NCBI GenBank assembly: GCA_016938035.1
Contig: JAFGVK010000072.1
Span: 1 to 52,671, forward strand
Direction of reading: 5' to 3'
DNA from: Deltaproteobacteria bacterium
GTDB taxonomy: Bacteria; Myxococcota_A; UBA796; GCA-2862545
DNA: 52,671 nt
The notes beneath the pieces are model-generated. The model had not been told where the DNA came from and did not search any database. It saw nothing but the letters and a program-made list of their open reading frames with translations. Position numbers and translations under genes: made by a program. Positions 24,641-34,223 of the stretch are shown here, piece by piece (the stretch's first letter is position 1; every line of letters begins with the position of its first letter).

Positions 24641-25648
24641 TCAGGGCGCGAGAGCCGCTAAACGCTCGAAGATGGGCTCAAGGTCGGTGCGGACGCGGGT
24701 CTCGGAGAGGCCAAATTCTTCCAGCGCATAGACATGCCGGCCAGGCCCACGGCGGTGAGCTGATCCTACTTCGCCTGCGAACCCCTCTGGCACGGGCTCC
24801 AGCCCAAAGCGCTCGTGGATCTGACGGACGACCCCGACGGGGTCCCGCACCAGCGCCCCGTATGAGAGGTCCAGATCTGCCTGCCCCACTCCCCCCAGGT
24901 AGGTGCGCAGCGACGACTGATAGATGCGCTCTACCGCGGCGGCGTCCAGCGCTGGCAGGCCCCTGGTGCGCCAGATGGCCCGGATCAGCGACAGGCGCGA
25001 GGGGATGGCCTGGAGCGGGTCGCGGAGGAGCTGCACCACCCTCACTCCTGGCAGAGCGCGGCGAAGCGCGGGGATGCGCCAGGTGAAGTGAGGGTTCTTG
25101 CCCACGTGGCGCAGCCCAGTCCGCCGGACCGACCGCGCCACCGCCTGGGCGTACACCGCGAGGCCGCCGTCGTCCACCTCGACCCAGGGGGGATCCCGCC
25201 ACGGGCGGTCCAGGGTGTTCATCGGGGAGCGGAACAGCGCCCAGAGGAGGAACTCGTCCTCCTCCGGCTCGTGGAGGCGGACGCGGTGGATGGGGTCCAT
25301 CCGGGCCAGCAGGCGGTCCTGGGCGCGATCCAGCCACTGAGGGCGCGGGAGCGAGCGCAGCGGCACCTGCACCGCGTCTGCGGGGAAGACCAGCGCGTGG
25401 AGGGGCATGGACGAGGCCGCGGGGTGCGCGGCGAGCAGCCGGTGGAGCAGGGTGGTCCCCGAGCGCTGATGCCCCACGATCATCACGGTGTTGTCAGGAA
25501 GATCGGCGTCGCGCCCCAGCGCCCAGCTCGCCTCCCAGGCCAAGCCCATCGCCCCCCGCAGGGCCACCTCCGGCACCCCCGCGGCGCCACGCTCGCGCCA
25601 GAGCTGCGCCGCGAAGCGGCGGTAGCCGTCCCACCGGACCCCGCTCAC
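24641..25648 (-). CDS. PAPS-dependent sulfotransferase
   Basis: The 335-residue enzyme should transfer sulfate from 3'-phosphoadenosine-5'-phosphosulfate to a hydroxyl or amine. The 5'-phosphosulfate-binding loop is at 59-70 (GHQRSGTTLLHR). The 3'-phosphate region is probably VRVVQLLRDPLQAIPSRLSL. EDEFLLWALFRSP and HVGKNPHFTWR also fit the bacterial Sulfotransfer_3 type. The GTG overlaps the upstream AMP-binding gene stop (GTGA). No signal peptide is visible. The acceptor is unknown; lipid or polyketide-like acceptors fit the operon. Confidence 0.9.
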   Translation of the reverse strand: MSGVRWDGYRRFAAQLWRERGAAGVPEVALRGAMGLAWEASWALGRDADLPDNTVMIVGHQRSGTTLLHRLLAAHPAASSMPLHALVFPADAVQVPLRSLPRPQWLDRAQDRLLARMDPIHRVRLHEPEEDEFLLWALFRSPMNTLDRPWRDPPWVEVDDGGLAVYAQAVARSVRRTGLRHVGKNPHFTWRIPALRRALPGVRVVQLLRDPLQAIPSRLSLIRAIWRTRGLPALDAAAVERIYQSSLRTYLGGVGQADLDLSYGALVRDPVGVVRQIHERFGLEPVPEGFAGEVGSAHRRGPGRHVYALEEFGLSETRVRTDLEPIFERLAALAP

Positions 25649-27075
25649 TCGGGGATCCCGAACCTGGCCCTGGCCGCGGCGCGCAGGGCCTCCTTGTCCA
25701 CCTTGTTCTGGCGCCCGGCCCTGGGGAGGGCGTCGAGGCGCAGGACGTGATCCGGCGCGGCGTCACCGAGCAAGGCGTCGAGGCCTGCGGGCGGCTCCCC
25801 CACCACCGCCAGCACCACCCGCTCGTCCTCGCGCTGCCCGTCGTACACCCCCACCAGCGCCGCGTCCTCGACCAGCTCGTGGAGGAGCGGCTCCAGCACC
25901 CCGGGGTAGAGGTTGATGCCCCTGCGGATCATCATGTCTTTGGCCCGGCCGATCAGGGTGAGGCCCTCCGCGTCCGAGTACCTGCCCAGGTCCCCCGTGC
26001 GCAGCCAGTCCCCCAGCGGGGTCTCTCCCAAGTAGCCCGATGCCAGCGCCTTGGTAGACACCATCACCTGCTGCTGGTCCAGGTGCAGCGCCACCCCAGG
26101 GAGCGGGTAGCCCACCCAGTCCCCCTCCCCGTCTCGCGCGGCCTTCTCGGCCCCGTCGAACAGGGTGACAGGCCCCGCCTCGGTGAGGCCGTACACGCCG
26201 CGCACCGCGGTCTGAGCGGGCACCGCCCCGATCAGGCGGCGCAGGAACGGGCGCGACACCGGCGCCGATCCCAGCAGCACCGTCCGCAGCCCCGGCGGCA
26301 CGGGCCACCCGCCCTCCAGCCACCGCACCCAGGTCCAGGGGCTGCCAAACCACGCCTCCACCTGACCGGAGCGGAGCACCTCCAGGGTGCGGCGCAGGCG
26401 GACCTCCCCCTGCCCGCTCACCACGTGGCAGGTGGAGCCGAGCAGGAGGGCGTAGAAGATCTGCTGCGGCGTCTCCGCCAGGTAGGAGCCCACCGCGAGG
26501 CCGTCCACCGCAGCCGCCACATTGCCGAGGAAGTGCGGCAGCGAGCCGTGGGTGTGGAGCACCGCGCGCGGGGCGGAGGTGGTGCCCGAGGTGAACAGGA
26601 TCAGCGCCTCGTCCGTGTCGTCGCGGGGCACCGCCTGCGCCTCGCCCCGCACCCTGCGCGGCAGGGTGATCAGCTCCACCGGCGGGCGCGGGGGGAGCCC
26701 CGGCCAGCGCCGCTGCGCGAGGGACACCGCGCCTGGGACGGACCACACCCAGCGCAGCCTGGGATCCACCACCGCGAACCGCGGCGCCACCGCCGCCACC
26801 CTGGCGAGCCATGCCCCCGCGGCCTGCCCCGGCTCCAGCAGCACCGGCACCGCGCCGGCCCACACCAGGCCCAACAGCGCCGCCGCCAGCTCGGGGCCCG
26901 GCGGCACCAGCAGCAGCACCCTGTCCCCTGGGCGCACCCCGCGCTGGGTGAACCAGCCGCCCAGGCCCAGGGCCCGCGCGCGGATCTCTGCCGCGGCCGT
27001 CCGTCGCCCTCCCGCGATCACCGCGCCGGTGCCCGTGTCCATCCGGTCCAGGATCAGCCCGGCGGCCTGAGTCAC
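25645..27075 (-). CDS. AMP-binding (ANL superfamily) acyl-CoA synthetase-like enzyme
   Basis: The 476-residue protein activates a carboxylate as an acyl-adenylate. ANL motifs are LFTSGTTSAP (about 160-169), VYGLTEAGPVTLF, WLRTGDLGRYSD, LIGRAKDMMIRRGINLYP and the C-terminal NKVDKEAL, where the catalytic Lys is expected. It is shorter than many acyl-CoA ligases (about 500-550) but keeps both domains. OleC beta-lactone synthetases belong to the same superfamily and are an alternative. The GTG at 27075 overlaps the stop of the MBL hydrolase (GTGA) and has GGGGAG upstream. It sits between that hydrolase and a sulfotransferase. Confidence 0.9.
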   Translation of the reverse strand: MTQAAGLILDRMDTGTGAVIAGGRRTAAAEIRARALGLGGWFTQRGVRPGDRVLLLVPPGPELAAALLGLVWAGAVPVLLEPGQAAGAWLARVAAVAPRFAVVDPRLRWVWSVPGAVSLAQRRWPGLPPRPPVELITLPRRVRGEAQAVPRDDTDEALILFTSGTTSAPRAVLHTHGSLPHFLGNVAAAVDGLAVGSYLAETPQQIFYALLLGSTCHVVSGQGEVRLRRTLEVLRSGQVEAWFGSPWTWVRWLEGGWPVPPGLRTVLLGSAPVSRPFLRRLIGAVPAQTAVRGVYGLTEAGPVTLFDGAEKAARDGEGDWVGYPLPGVALHLDQQQVMVSTKALASGYLGETPLGDWLRTGDLGRYSDAEGLTLIGRAKDMMIRRGINLYPGVLEPLLHELVEDAALVGVYDGQREDERVVLAVVGEPPAGLDALLGDAAPDHVLRLDALPRAGRQNKVDKEALRAAARARFGIPE

Positions 27076-27893
27076 CACAGCTCCCCGACCCTGTGCTCTG
27101 GGCAGTGGGTGAGGAGGATCCTGGTGTCGGCGTCCTCCCACCAGAGCTTGTTCAGGCGCTCCAAGGTCAGGTCACGCGCCGCCGGGCTCCAGGTGAGCCG
27201 ATCCGAGAGGCGAGAGGGCGAGCGACGCTCGCGCACCGCCCGCGAAAGCCACGCGGCGTCCGCGGCGAACAGCAGGCGCCCCTTGTCCCCTCCGTCGGCG
27301 AGCAGCCCGAGCTGCCCCGGGGCGTGACCGGGGAGCGGCACCGCTCTGAGCGTGCCGTCACCGAACAGATCGCAGGTGGCGGGGAAGGCCCCCAGCGCTG
27401 GCCCGGTGAAGCGGTCGATCCAGCGCACCCTGGCCCCGAAGTCCTCGGGGAGCAGCTGCGGCATCCAAGCGGCGACCACCCGCGCCAGCCCCCGCGCGTC
27501 CCGCAGGGCCAGCCAGGCCTCTGGCGAGAGGTGGAAGGTGGCGTTGGGAAAATCCCGCAGCCCCGCGACGTGATCCGGGTGCAGGTGCGACACGAAGACG
27601 TGCCGCACCTCCCGAGCGCAGATCCCGTAGTCGGGGAGCTGGCTGACGGCGCTGCGACCGTCCCGCCAGGGCACCAGCACGGGGTACAGGAGGTCGGGGA
27701 AGGGCCGCACCGCTCGCCGCAGGCGCGGGGCGAAGCCGGTGTCGAAGAGCACCACCCCCTGCTCGGAGTGGACCAGCACCCCGACGTGGGCGGGCATCTC
27801 GGCGACACCCAGGCGCCCGCCCCGCATCACCAGGGCCTCCAGGTGAGGCGAGATCCCGGTAGAGAGCAGCAGCGCGCGCTGTAGGGTGCCCAT
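27072..27893 (-). CDS. Metallo-beta-lactamase-fold hydrolase (lactonase-like)
   Basis: This 273-residue enzyme has the dinuclear zinc motif SHLHPDHVAG (H103, H105, D107, H108), a later PGHAPGQ His, the bridging Asp in LLFAADAAWL and a C-terminal THCPEH. The arrangement resembles N-acyl-homoserine lactonases and related lactone hydrolases. No signal peptide is visible. The ATG lies two bases after the stop of the MopE-like lipoprotein gene, and its own stop overlaps the AMP-binding gene. The substrate could be a lactone or ester made or used by the same operon. That is inference. Confidence 0.88.
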   Translation of the reverse strand: MGTLQRALLLSTGISPHLEALVMRGGRLGVAEMPAHVGVLVHSEQGVVLFDTGFAPRLRRAVRPFPDLLYPVLVPWRDGRSAVSQLPDYGICAREVRHVFVSHLHPDHVAGLRDFPNATFHLSPEAWLALRDARGLARVVAAWMPQLLPEDFGARVRWIDRFTGPALGAFPATCDLFGDGTLRAVPLPGHAPGQLGLLADGGDKGRLLFAADAAWLSRAVRERRSPSRLSDRLTWSPAARDLTLERLNKLWWEDADTRILLTHCPEHRVGELW

Positions 27894-27895
27894 GA

Positions 27896-30220
<2,325 letters not shown>

Positions 30221-30331
30221 AGTGAGCCTCACAGTAGTACAGGCGGTATTCTGACACGGACTCAGGAGGTGCGCACGGGCTGATATAGCAGTGCGGCCAC
30301 CTGCCCCACGAAATTTCCGCCTGGAGGTCCT

Positions 30332-31396
30332 GTGCCCCTCCCCCTGCAGACGCAAGATCCCGCCGCGTGGGCCGCGCGGCTGGGGGTCTCCCAAGAGGCG
30401 GTAGCGCTGGTCCTCAGCGCCGACCTCATCGATCTGCACGTGGTCACTGAGCTGCCGGCGCGCCTGCTCGGCTATGACCCGGAGCGCCGCCACCCTGTGG
30501 CCAGCCGACCGCTCCCGCTGATGGGACAGGTGGACCTCCCTCGCCTGATCGAGGGGGGCTACAACGGCGCGGTGTGGGACGTGACCACCAACCCTGCCAG
30601 GCGCCCCGAGGCGCGGCAGCGCGCCACCCTCGCCAACCTGCAGACGATCGAGGCCCGGGTGCGGCGCCACCCCGATCAGCTGGCCCTGGTCCGCACCAAG
30701 GCGGACTACGACCGCGCCCGCGCGGCGGGAAGGCTCGCCCTGTGGCCCTCGCTGCAGGGAGGCAACGCCCTCGCCTGGGATCCCTCAGTGCTCGACGGGC
30801 CGGTGGGGCAGCTGCTGCACCGCATCACCCTGGTGCACCTCACCCGCTCCTGCCTGGGCAGCAGCTCGGCGCCCCTGGGGAGGGCCGGGGGCCTCACCGC
30901 GAAGGGGGCGGACTTCATCGCACACTGCAACGGCGCAAGGGTGCTGGTCGACCTCGCGCACGCCTCCCCACGCACCTTCTGGGAGGCGCTCGAAGTACAC
31001 GCAGCGGACGTGCCCCCCATGGTGAGCCACACCGGCGTCAGCGGGGTGCTGCCCCATTGGCGGAACCTGGACGACCGACAGATCCGCGCCATCGCCGACC
31101 GCGGCGGGGTCATCGGGGTGATCTACGCCTCGGCCTTCCTGGACGGGCGCCCAATGGGACGAAGGGCGGCGCTGATCGACCACCTGGAGCACCTCATCCG
31201 GATCGGCGGGGAGGAGCTCGCGGCCCTGGGCAGCGACTACGACGGGTTCATCCTCCTCCCCCGCGATCTGCCCGATCCCACCCACCACCCCGCCCTGGTG
31301 CAGGACATGCTCGACAGGGGCTGGAGCGAGGCGCGGATCCGGAGGGTGCTCGGCGGGAACCAGCTGCGGCTTGTGGCGGACGTGCGGCCGAGCTGA
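30332..31396 (+). CDS. Peptidase M19 (membrane dipeptidase)-like protein with altered metal site
   Basis: The 354-residue protein has the M19 amidohydrolase fold. GYDPERRH and GQVDLPRLIEGGYNGA match the family, as do VDLAH (H210), VSHTG (H233) and GSDYDGF (D302). Canonical renal dipeptidase has H-x-D at the first strand and a bridging Glu. Here the first reads LHVV (H36 kept, Asp replaced by V38) and the second reads LQGG (Gln142). Two zinc ligands are therefore missing, so it may be mononuclear, inactive or changed in substrate. GGAGG before the GTG at 30332 supports the start. No signal peptide is seen. Confidence 0.85.
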   Translation: MPLPLQTQDPAAWAARLGVSQEAVALVLSADLIDLHVVTELPARLLGYDPERRHPVASRPLPLMGQVDLPRLIEGGYNGAVWDVTTNPARRPEARQRATLANLQTIEARVRRHPDQLALVRTKADYDRARAAGRLALWPSLQGGNALAWDPSVLDGPVGQLLHRITLVHLTRSCLGSSSAPLGRAGGLTAKGADFIAHCNGARVLVDLAHASPRTFWEALEVHAADVPPMVSHTGVSGVLPHWRNLDDRQIRAIADRGGVIGVIYASAFLDGRPMGRRAALIDHLEHLIRIGGEELAALGSDYDGFILLPRDLPDPTHHPALVQDMLDRGWSEARIRRVLGGNQLRLVADVRPS

Positions 31397-31402
31397 AGCC
31401 GG

Positions 31403-32056
31403 CTACTCCGATGGGGTCTGCAGCGTGAACCACGCGAATTCCATCAGGGCGAGGGTCCGCTCTGGCTCTGGCAGCGTCTCCTGCTGCCCCACCGCCACCT
31501 CGCAGCGCGTCGGCATCGCCTCGCAGGCCCGCCGCAGCAGCTGACCGAGGCCTCCCACCGAGCTGCCGTCTGGCGCGTACCAGCTCCCCGCAGTGGTGGA
31601 GGCGGTGGTGCCGCTCGGCCATTTCCAGCGGCCGTCACTCCCGCGAGCGGTGGTGCCGCTGGGGTAGTACAAGGCGCCGCTGGCGCTCCGCGCAGTGACA
31701 CCGCTCGGCCAATTCCAGCTGTCCGAGGTGGTGCGCGCGGTGACGCCACTCGACCAATTCCAGCGCTCGGGGTCCTCGCTCGCGGGGAGCGCGCAGTAGA
31801 CCCTCCGCGACAGGATCACGGTGCGCGCGGTCTGGGAGCCCGGCTCCCCCATCCGCGCCAGGTACTCCATCGACGACAGCACCTGGCACGATCGCGACGG
31901 GCTGCGTCGCTCTCCACTCTCGCAGTAGATCCGGCTCAGCGCCCGCAGGCTGTCGTCCTCCAGGTGGTGCATCGCGGCGAGGCCCTGCACCTGCCGCACC
32001 GCGTCGCACTCGCCCTCCGCCCGCGCCACCGCCAGTGAGAGGAGAAAGATCAGCAT
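31403..32056 (-). CDS. Secreted protein with five 15-residue Trp/Tyr-rich repeats
   Basis: This 217-residue protein has a cleavable signal peptide (MLIFLLSLAVARA). An N-terminal domain of about 80 residues contains Cys17, Cys45, Cys57 and Cys88, which may form two disulfides. Five tandem 15-residue repeats span residues 98-172, with consensus W-x-W-P-S-G-x-T-A-R and five variable residues. A helical C-terminal part with two Cys follows (RRACEAMPTRCEVAV). I do not recognise a named family. GGAGG seven bases before the ATG at 32056 supports the start. It converges on the M19-like gene six bases away. Confidence 0.8.
   Translation of the reverse strand: MLIFLLSLAVARAEGECDAVRQVQGLAAMHHLEDDSLRALSRIYCESGERRSPSRSCQVLSSMEYLARMGEPGSQTARTVILSRRVYCALPASEDPERWNWSSGVTARTTSDSWNWPSGVTARSASGALYYPSGTTARGSDGRWKWPSGTTASTTAGSWYAPDGSSVGGLGQLLRRACEAMPTRCEVAVGQQETLPEPERTLALMEFAWFTLQTPSE
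31541..31765 (-). repeat. Five tandem 45-bp coding repeats (15 residues each)
   Basis: The repeats read (R/S)WNW(P/S)SGVTAR and then variants ALYYPSGTTAR, RWKWPSGTTAS and SWYAPDGSSVG. The spacing is exactly 15 residues. The first two units are nearly identical and the last is the most diverged, a gradient consistent with duplication at the N-terminal side. Confidence 0.85.
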
Positions 32057-32354
32057 CGTCACACCTCCAGAGCGCGATGGACGCGCAGCCAGCTCTGCTA
32101 TTCGACCAGGCGCCAACAAGCGCGGCATAACGCAGCGACGCTGCTCCACATACCGTTATGGAGCGCACCCCTCTCGAGGCTCCCCTCGTGCGACGTTCCC
32201 CCTCGGGCTCTCCTCGCGCACCCCCTCGCGCGCTGCATGTCCGAAGGACGAGGTCGAACAGGACAGCATCCCGTCGAGGGATGACCGCGACGTCCGCGAC
32301 GCTAGCGTCCGCTCTGACAGGGACCTCGGCCCTCTGCGACGGATCGATCTCCCG

Positions 32355-32561
32355 TCATGAGCCACCCCCGCGGTCGACGACCGTGTAGCGCAGCGCTTTG
32401 TTGTCCAAGCGGAGGCTGCGGCCCGGGAGTTCGTCGCACGCCGCTCGTAGTCGCTCGCTGTATTGCCCTATGTCGGCCCAGCGCGCCGGGTGCAGACGCT
32501 CCTTGATCCTTCGGATCCGGGGGACAGGTCCGGCGATGAGGAGGATGCAGCAGGCATGAGC
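32355..32561 (-). pseudogene. Possible C-terminal gene fragment, unknown family
   Basis: A 68-codon minus-strand frame with high GC at third positions ends at a TGA at 32355-32357. It contains RIRRIKERLHPARWADIG, RLRAACDELPGRSLRL and NKALRYTVVD. No ATG, GTG or TTG start occurs before an in-frame TAG at 32562-32564, so it can only be the end of a broken gene or chance. I cannot name the parent family. Confidence 0.3.
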
Positions 32562-32665
32562 CTAGAAGATCACGGCGACGCGGCGATGTCGATCCCGGGA
32601 GCCAGCAGAGGAGGATCAAGCCCCCCTGGCGGTCGGCACCACGATCAGCCGCCTCCTACCGTCCT

Positions 32666-33021
32666 TTGCGATGTGAAGATGCCTGTCCTCGGCCGAGGTT
32701 CCTGTCTGACAGGGACGATCCCTGCGACGACAACGACCGCGAGGGGCAATTCGACGAGGAGGCGCGGGGCTACTGGCGCGACGGCGACGGCTCCGGCGTT
32801 TCACCCGCCGCAGCGCGCTCCTCCTCACCGCCAGCGGGCCCAGGCTACAACAGCGACGCCTGTGCCGACCAGCGAGAGGACGGCGCAGGCGCAGCGCAAT
32901 CGGTCCGAGGAGGACGGTGAGCCACCTGTGGGATCCGCTGCGCGGGCTCCGGCGGGGCGGACATCTCGGGCGACACCGACGACGGGATCCTCGCGAGCGG
33001 GCAGCAGTTGACCTGCCCCGG
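32666..33021 (+). pseudogene. Decayed MopE-type metal-binding repeat fragment
   Basis: In one plus-strand frame the sequence reads CDDNDREGQFDEEARGYWRD and then DGDGSG, followed later by PAGPGYNSDAC. This follows the order of MopE-type repeats (C-D-x-x-D-N-D-C-D-G, DEEA, W-x-x-D-x-D-G-D-G, PAGY-x-x-D), but key Cys and Asp residues are missing. A TGA at 32918-32920 interrupts the frame. Beyond it Cys-containing sequence continues (TCGIRCAGSGGADISG, LASGQQLTCPGY). The pattern is more than composition alone suggests, but no start exists. Confidence 0.4.
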
Positions 33022-33822
33022 CTACAGCGCCGCTGGGGGTGCCGCATCCGATGGCCAGCGCCGCAGCTCCGAGGTGGAGAAGGTCCACACCGAGAGGGCC
33101 AGGGGATCGACCCAAGGCCACCAGCCCCCCACGGGTCCCGGGTCGACATAGAAGCTCTGTGCCGGCATGAACCCCTGCCCGATCAGCACCCAGCGCTCGC
33201 CCTCCCGCTCCGCCACATCCAGGATGAGCACCGCGTGGCCGGGGAAGCCGCCGCTCACCAGCACGTCGCCCGGCACGGGGTCCGCGGCAGGCACGGAGTC
33301 GAACCGCTGGAGCGACCAGGAGCCAGACCACATGAAGACCGCGCGCAGGTAGCCCTCCCAGGTGCCCGGCCCCTGCCCCCCGGACCACTGCAGCCTGCCG
33401 CTCACCTCGCGGGGGCGCTCCCCGGCCTGCCACCTCGCCCACGGCAGCGGATCCCCTGAGGTGGCGTGGAAGCTCACCGGGAGACCCTGTTCGCGCTGCC
33501 ACTCGGCCCGCACCCGGATCACCGAGTCGGCGCACTGCTGCAGGTCCCCCTCGGCCAGGGGCAGGGCGATCACCCTGGCGTCGCGCCGGACCACCCGCCC
33601 GTCGTAGGTGAGAACCGGGGTGCCCACAGGCTCGAGCCGGAGCGACCGCAGCGAGCTCCCGAAGGCGTCGCCGGGGATCCTGCGCGCCCCGGAAGGTGGC
33701 GGAAAGGCCGTCCCTACCGTGCTGTTATCAGCGACCTCTGCCAGCGCGGGGGGAGCCGAAGCCAGGCCTGACGGGGGGGGCGCGTCCTGGGCGAGACATG
33801 CCTGAAGAGCCAGCCACCACAT
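33022..33822 (-). CDS. Secreted DUF4846-family protein
   Basis: The 266-residue protein has a short signal-like N terminus (MWWLALQACLAQ). It then shows the DUF4846 order: FGSSLRSLRLEPVGTPVLTY, DLQQCADSVIRVRAEW, PVSFHATSGDPLPWARW, YLRAVFMWSGSWSLQR, GDVLVSGGFPGHAVLILDVA and GQGFMPAQSFYV. The function of the family is unknown. The conserved GGFPGHA and Cys in QQCAD suggest a papain-like or related enzymatic fold, but I cannot confirm it. A perfect AGGAGG before the ATG at 33822 supports the start. Confidence 0.88.
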   Translation of the reverse strand: MWWLALQACLAQDAPPPSGLASAPPALAEVADNSTVGTAFPPPSGARRIPGDAFGSSLRSLRLEPVGTPVLTYDGRVVRRDARVIALPLAEGDLQQCADSVIRVRAEWQREQGLPVSFHATSGDPLPWARWQAGERPREVSGRLQWSGGQGPGTWEGYLRAVFMWSGSWSLQRFDSVPAADPVPGDVLVSGGFPGHAVLILDVAEREGERWVLIGQGFMPAQSFYVDPGPVGGWWPWVDPLALSVWTFSTSELRRWPSDAAPPAAL

Positions 33823-34223
33823 CCGAGCCTCCTAGACAGGGCACCGCGCGCTCGACCGGCGAGGCCAACGCGATGAGCGCTGCGTCCACTGGGATTAGTC
33901 GACTGGGGCCTCCAGGCAATGCCTCCCGGGGGGAGGCCCAGACGACGGGCGCTGGGGCGGGTGAGGCTGACCGCCAGGGACCGGGCCCTCCCCTGCCCAG
34001 GCAGCGACCGATCGACCGCGGGCCTGCCTGTGGCCCGGGGCGCCCTCAACACGGCTCGGGGTCGTGACGGCGGGCACCACGCTGGAATCGAAGGGGCGCG
34101 CCGCGATGGCTACCGGCGCCAGGACCGCGGCCCCGCGCCGCTACGGCTGGACCGCGAGGCCTTCACGCTGAGCAGCGAGGGGCGGGCCATGGCCCACCCC
34201 TCAGGTCACTCCGCCGTCACCCG
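33823..34223. other. 401-bp intergenic region
   Basis: No gene is supported here. A perfect inverted repeat (GCCTCCC, loop GGG, GGGAGGC) lies near 33924-33940 without a T-run. Both neighbours are on the minus strand, so the leader of the DUF4846 gene and the trailer of the large lipoprotein gene lie here. No promoter matching the sigma70 consensus was found by eye. Confidence 0.45.

Larger units (their letters stand above)
32057..33021. other. 965-bp stretch without an intact gene; likely gene remnants
   Basis: No open frame here has both a start with a ribosome-binding site and a recognisable family. Several short stretches still read like protein in broken frames: a MopE-like fragment on the plus strand near 32700-32920, and minus-strand ends such as LHIAKDGRRRLIVVPTARGA (stop at 32616) and HPARWADIGQYSERLRAACD (stop at 32355). 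The promoter of the repeat-protein gene should lie in 32057-32150. I interpret the region as decayed coding DNA. Confidence 0.5.

Noticed and set aside
32463-33011. A plus-strand open frame of about 180 codons containing VLCDVKMPVL, which resembles a receiver-domain motif
   Set aside because: The rest of the frame is Arg/Thr/Pro-rich with no receiver pattern, no ribosome-binding site and no family resemblance; the motif is probably chance in decayed sequence.
33924-33940. GC-rich inverted repeat GCCTCCC / GGGAGGC as a terminator
   Set aside because: No T-run follows on either strand, and such short repeats are expected in 70% GC DNA.
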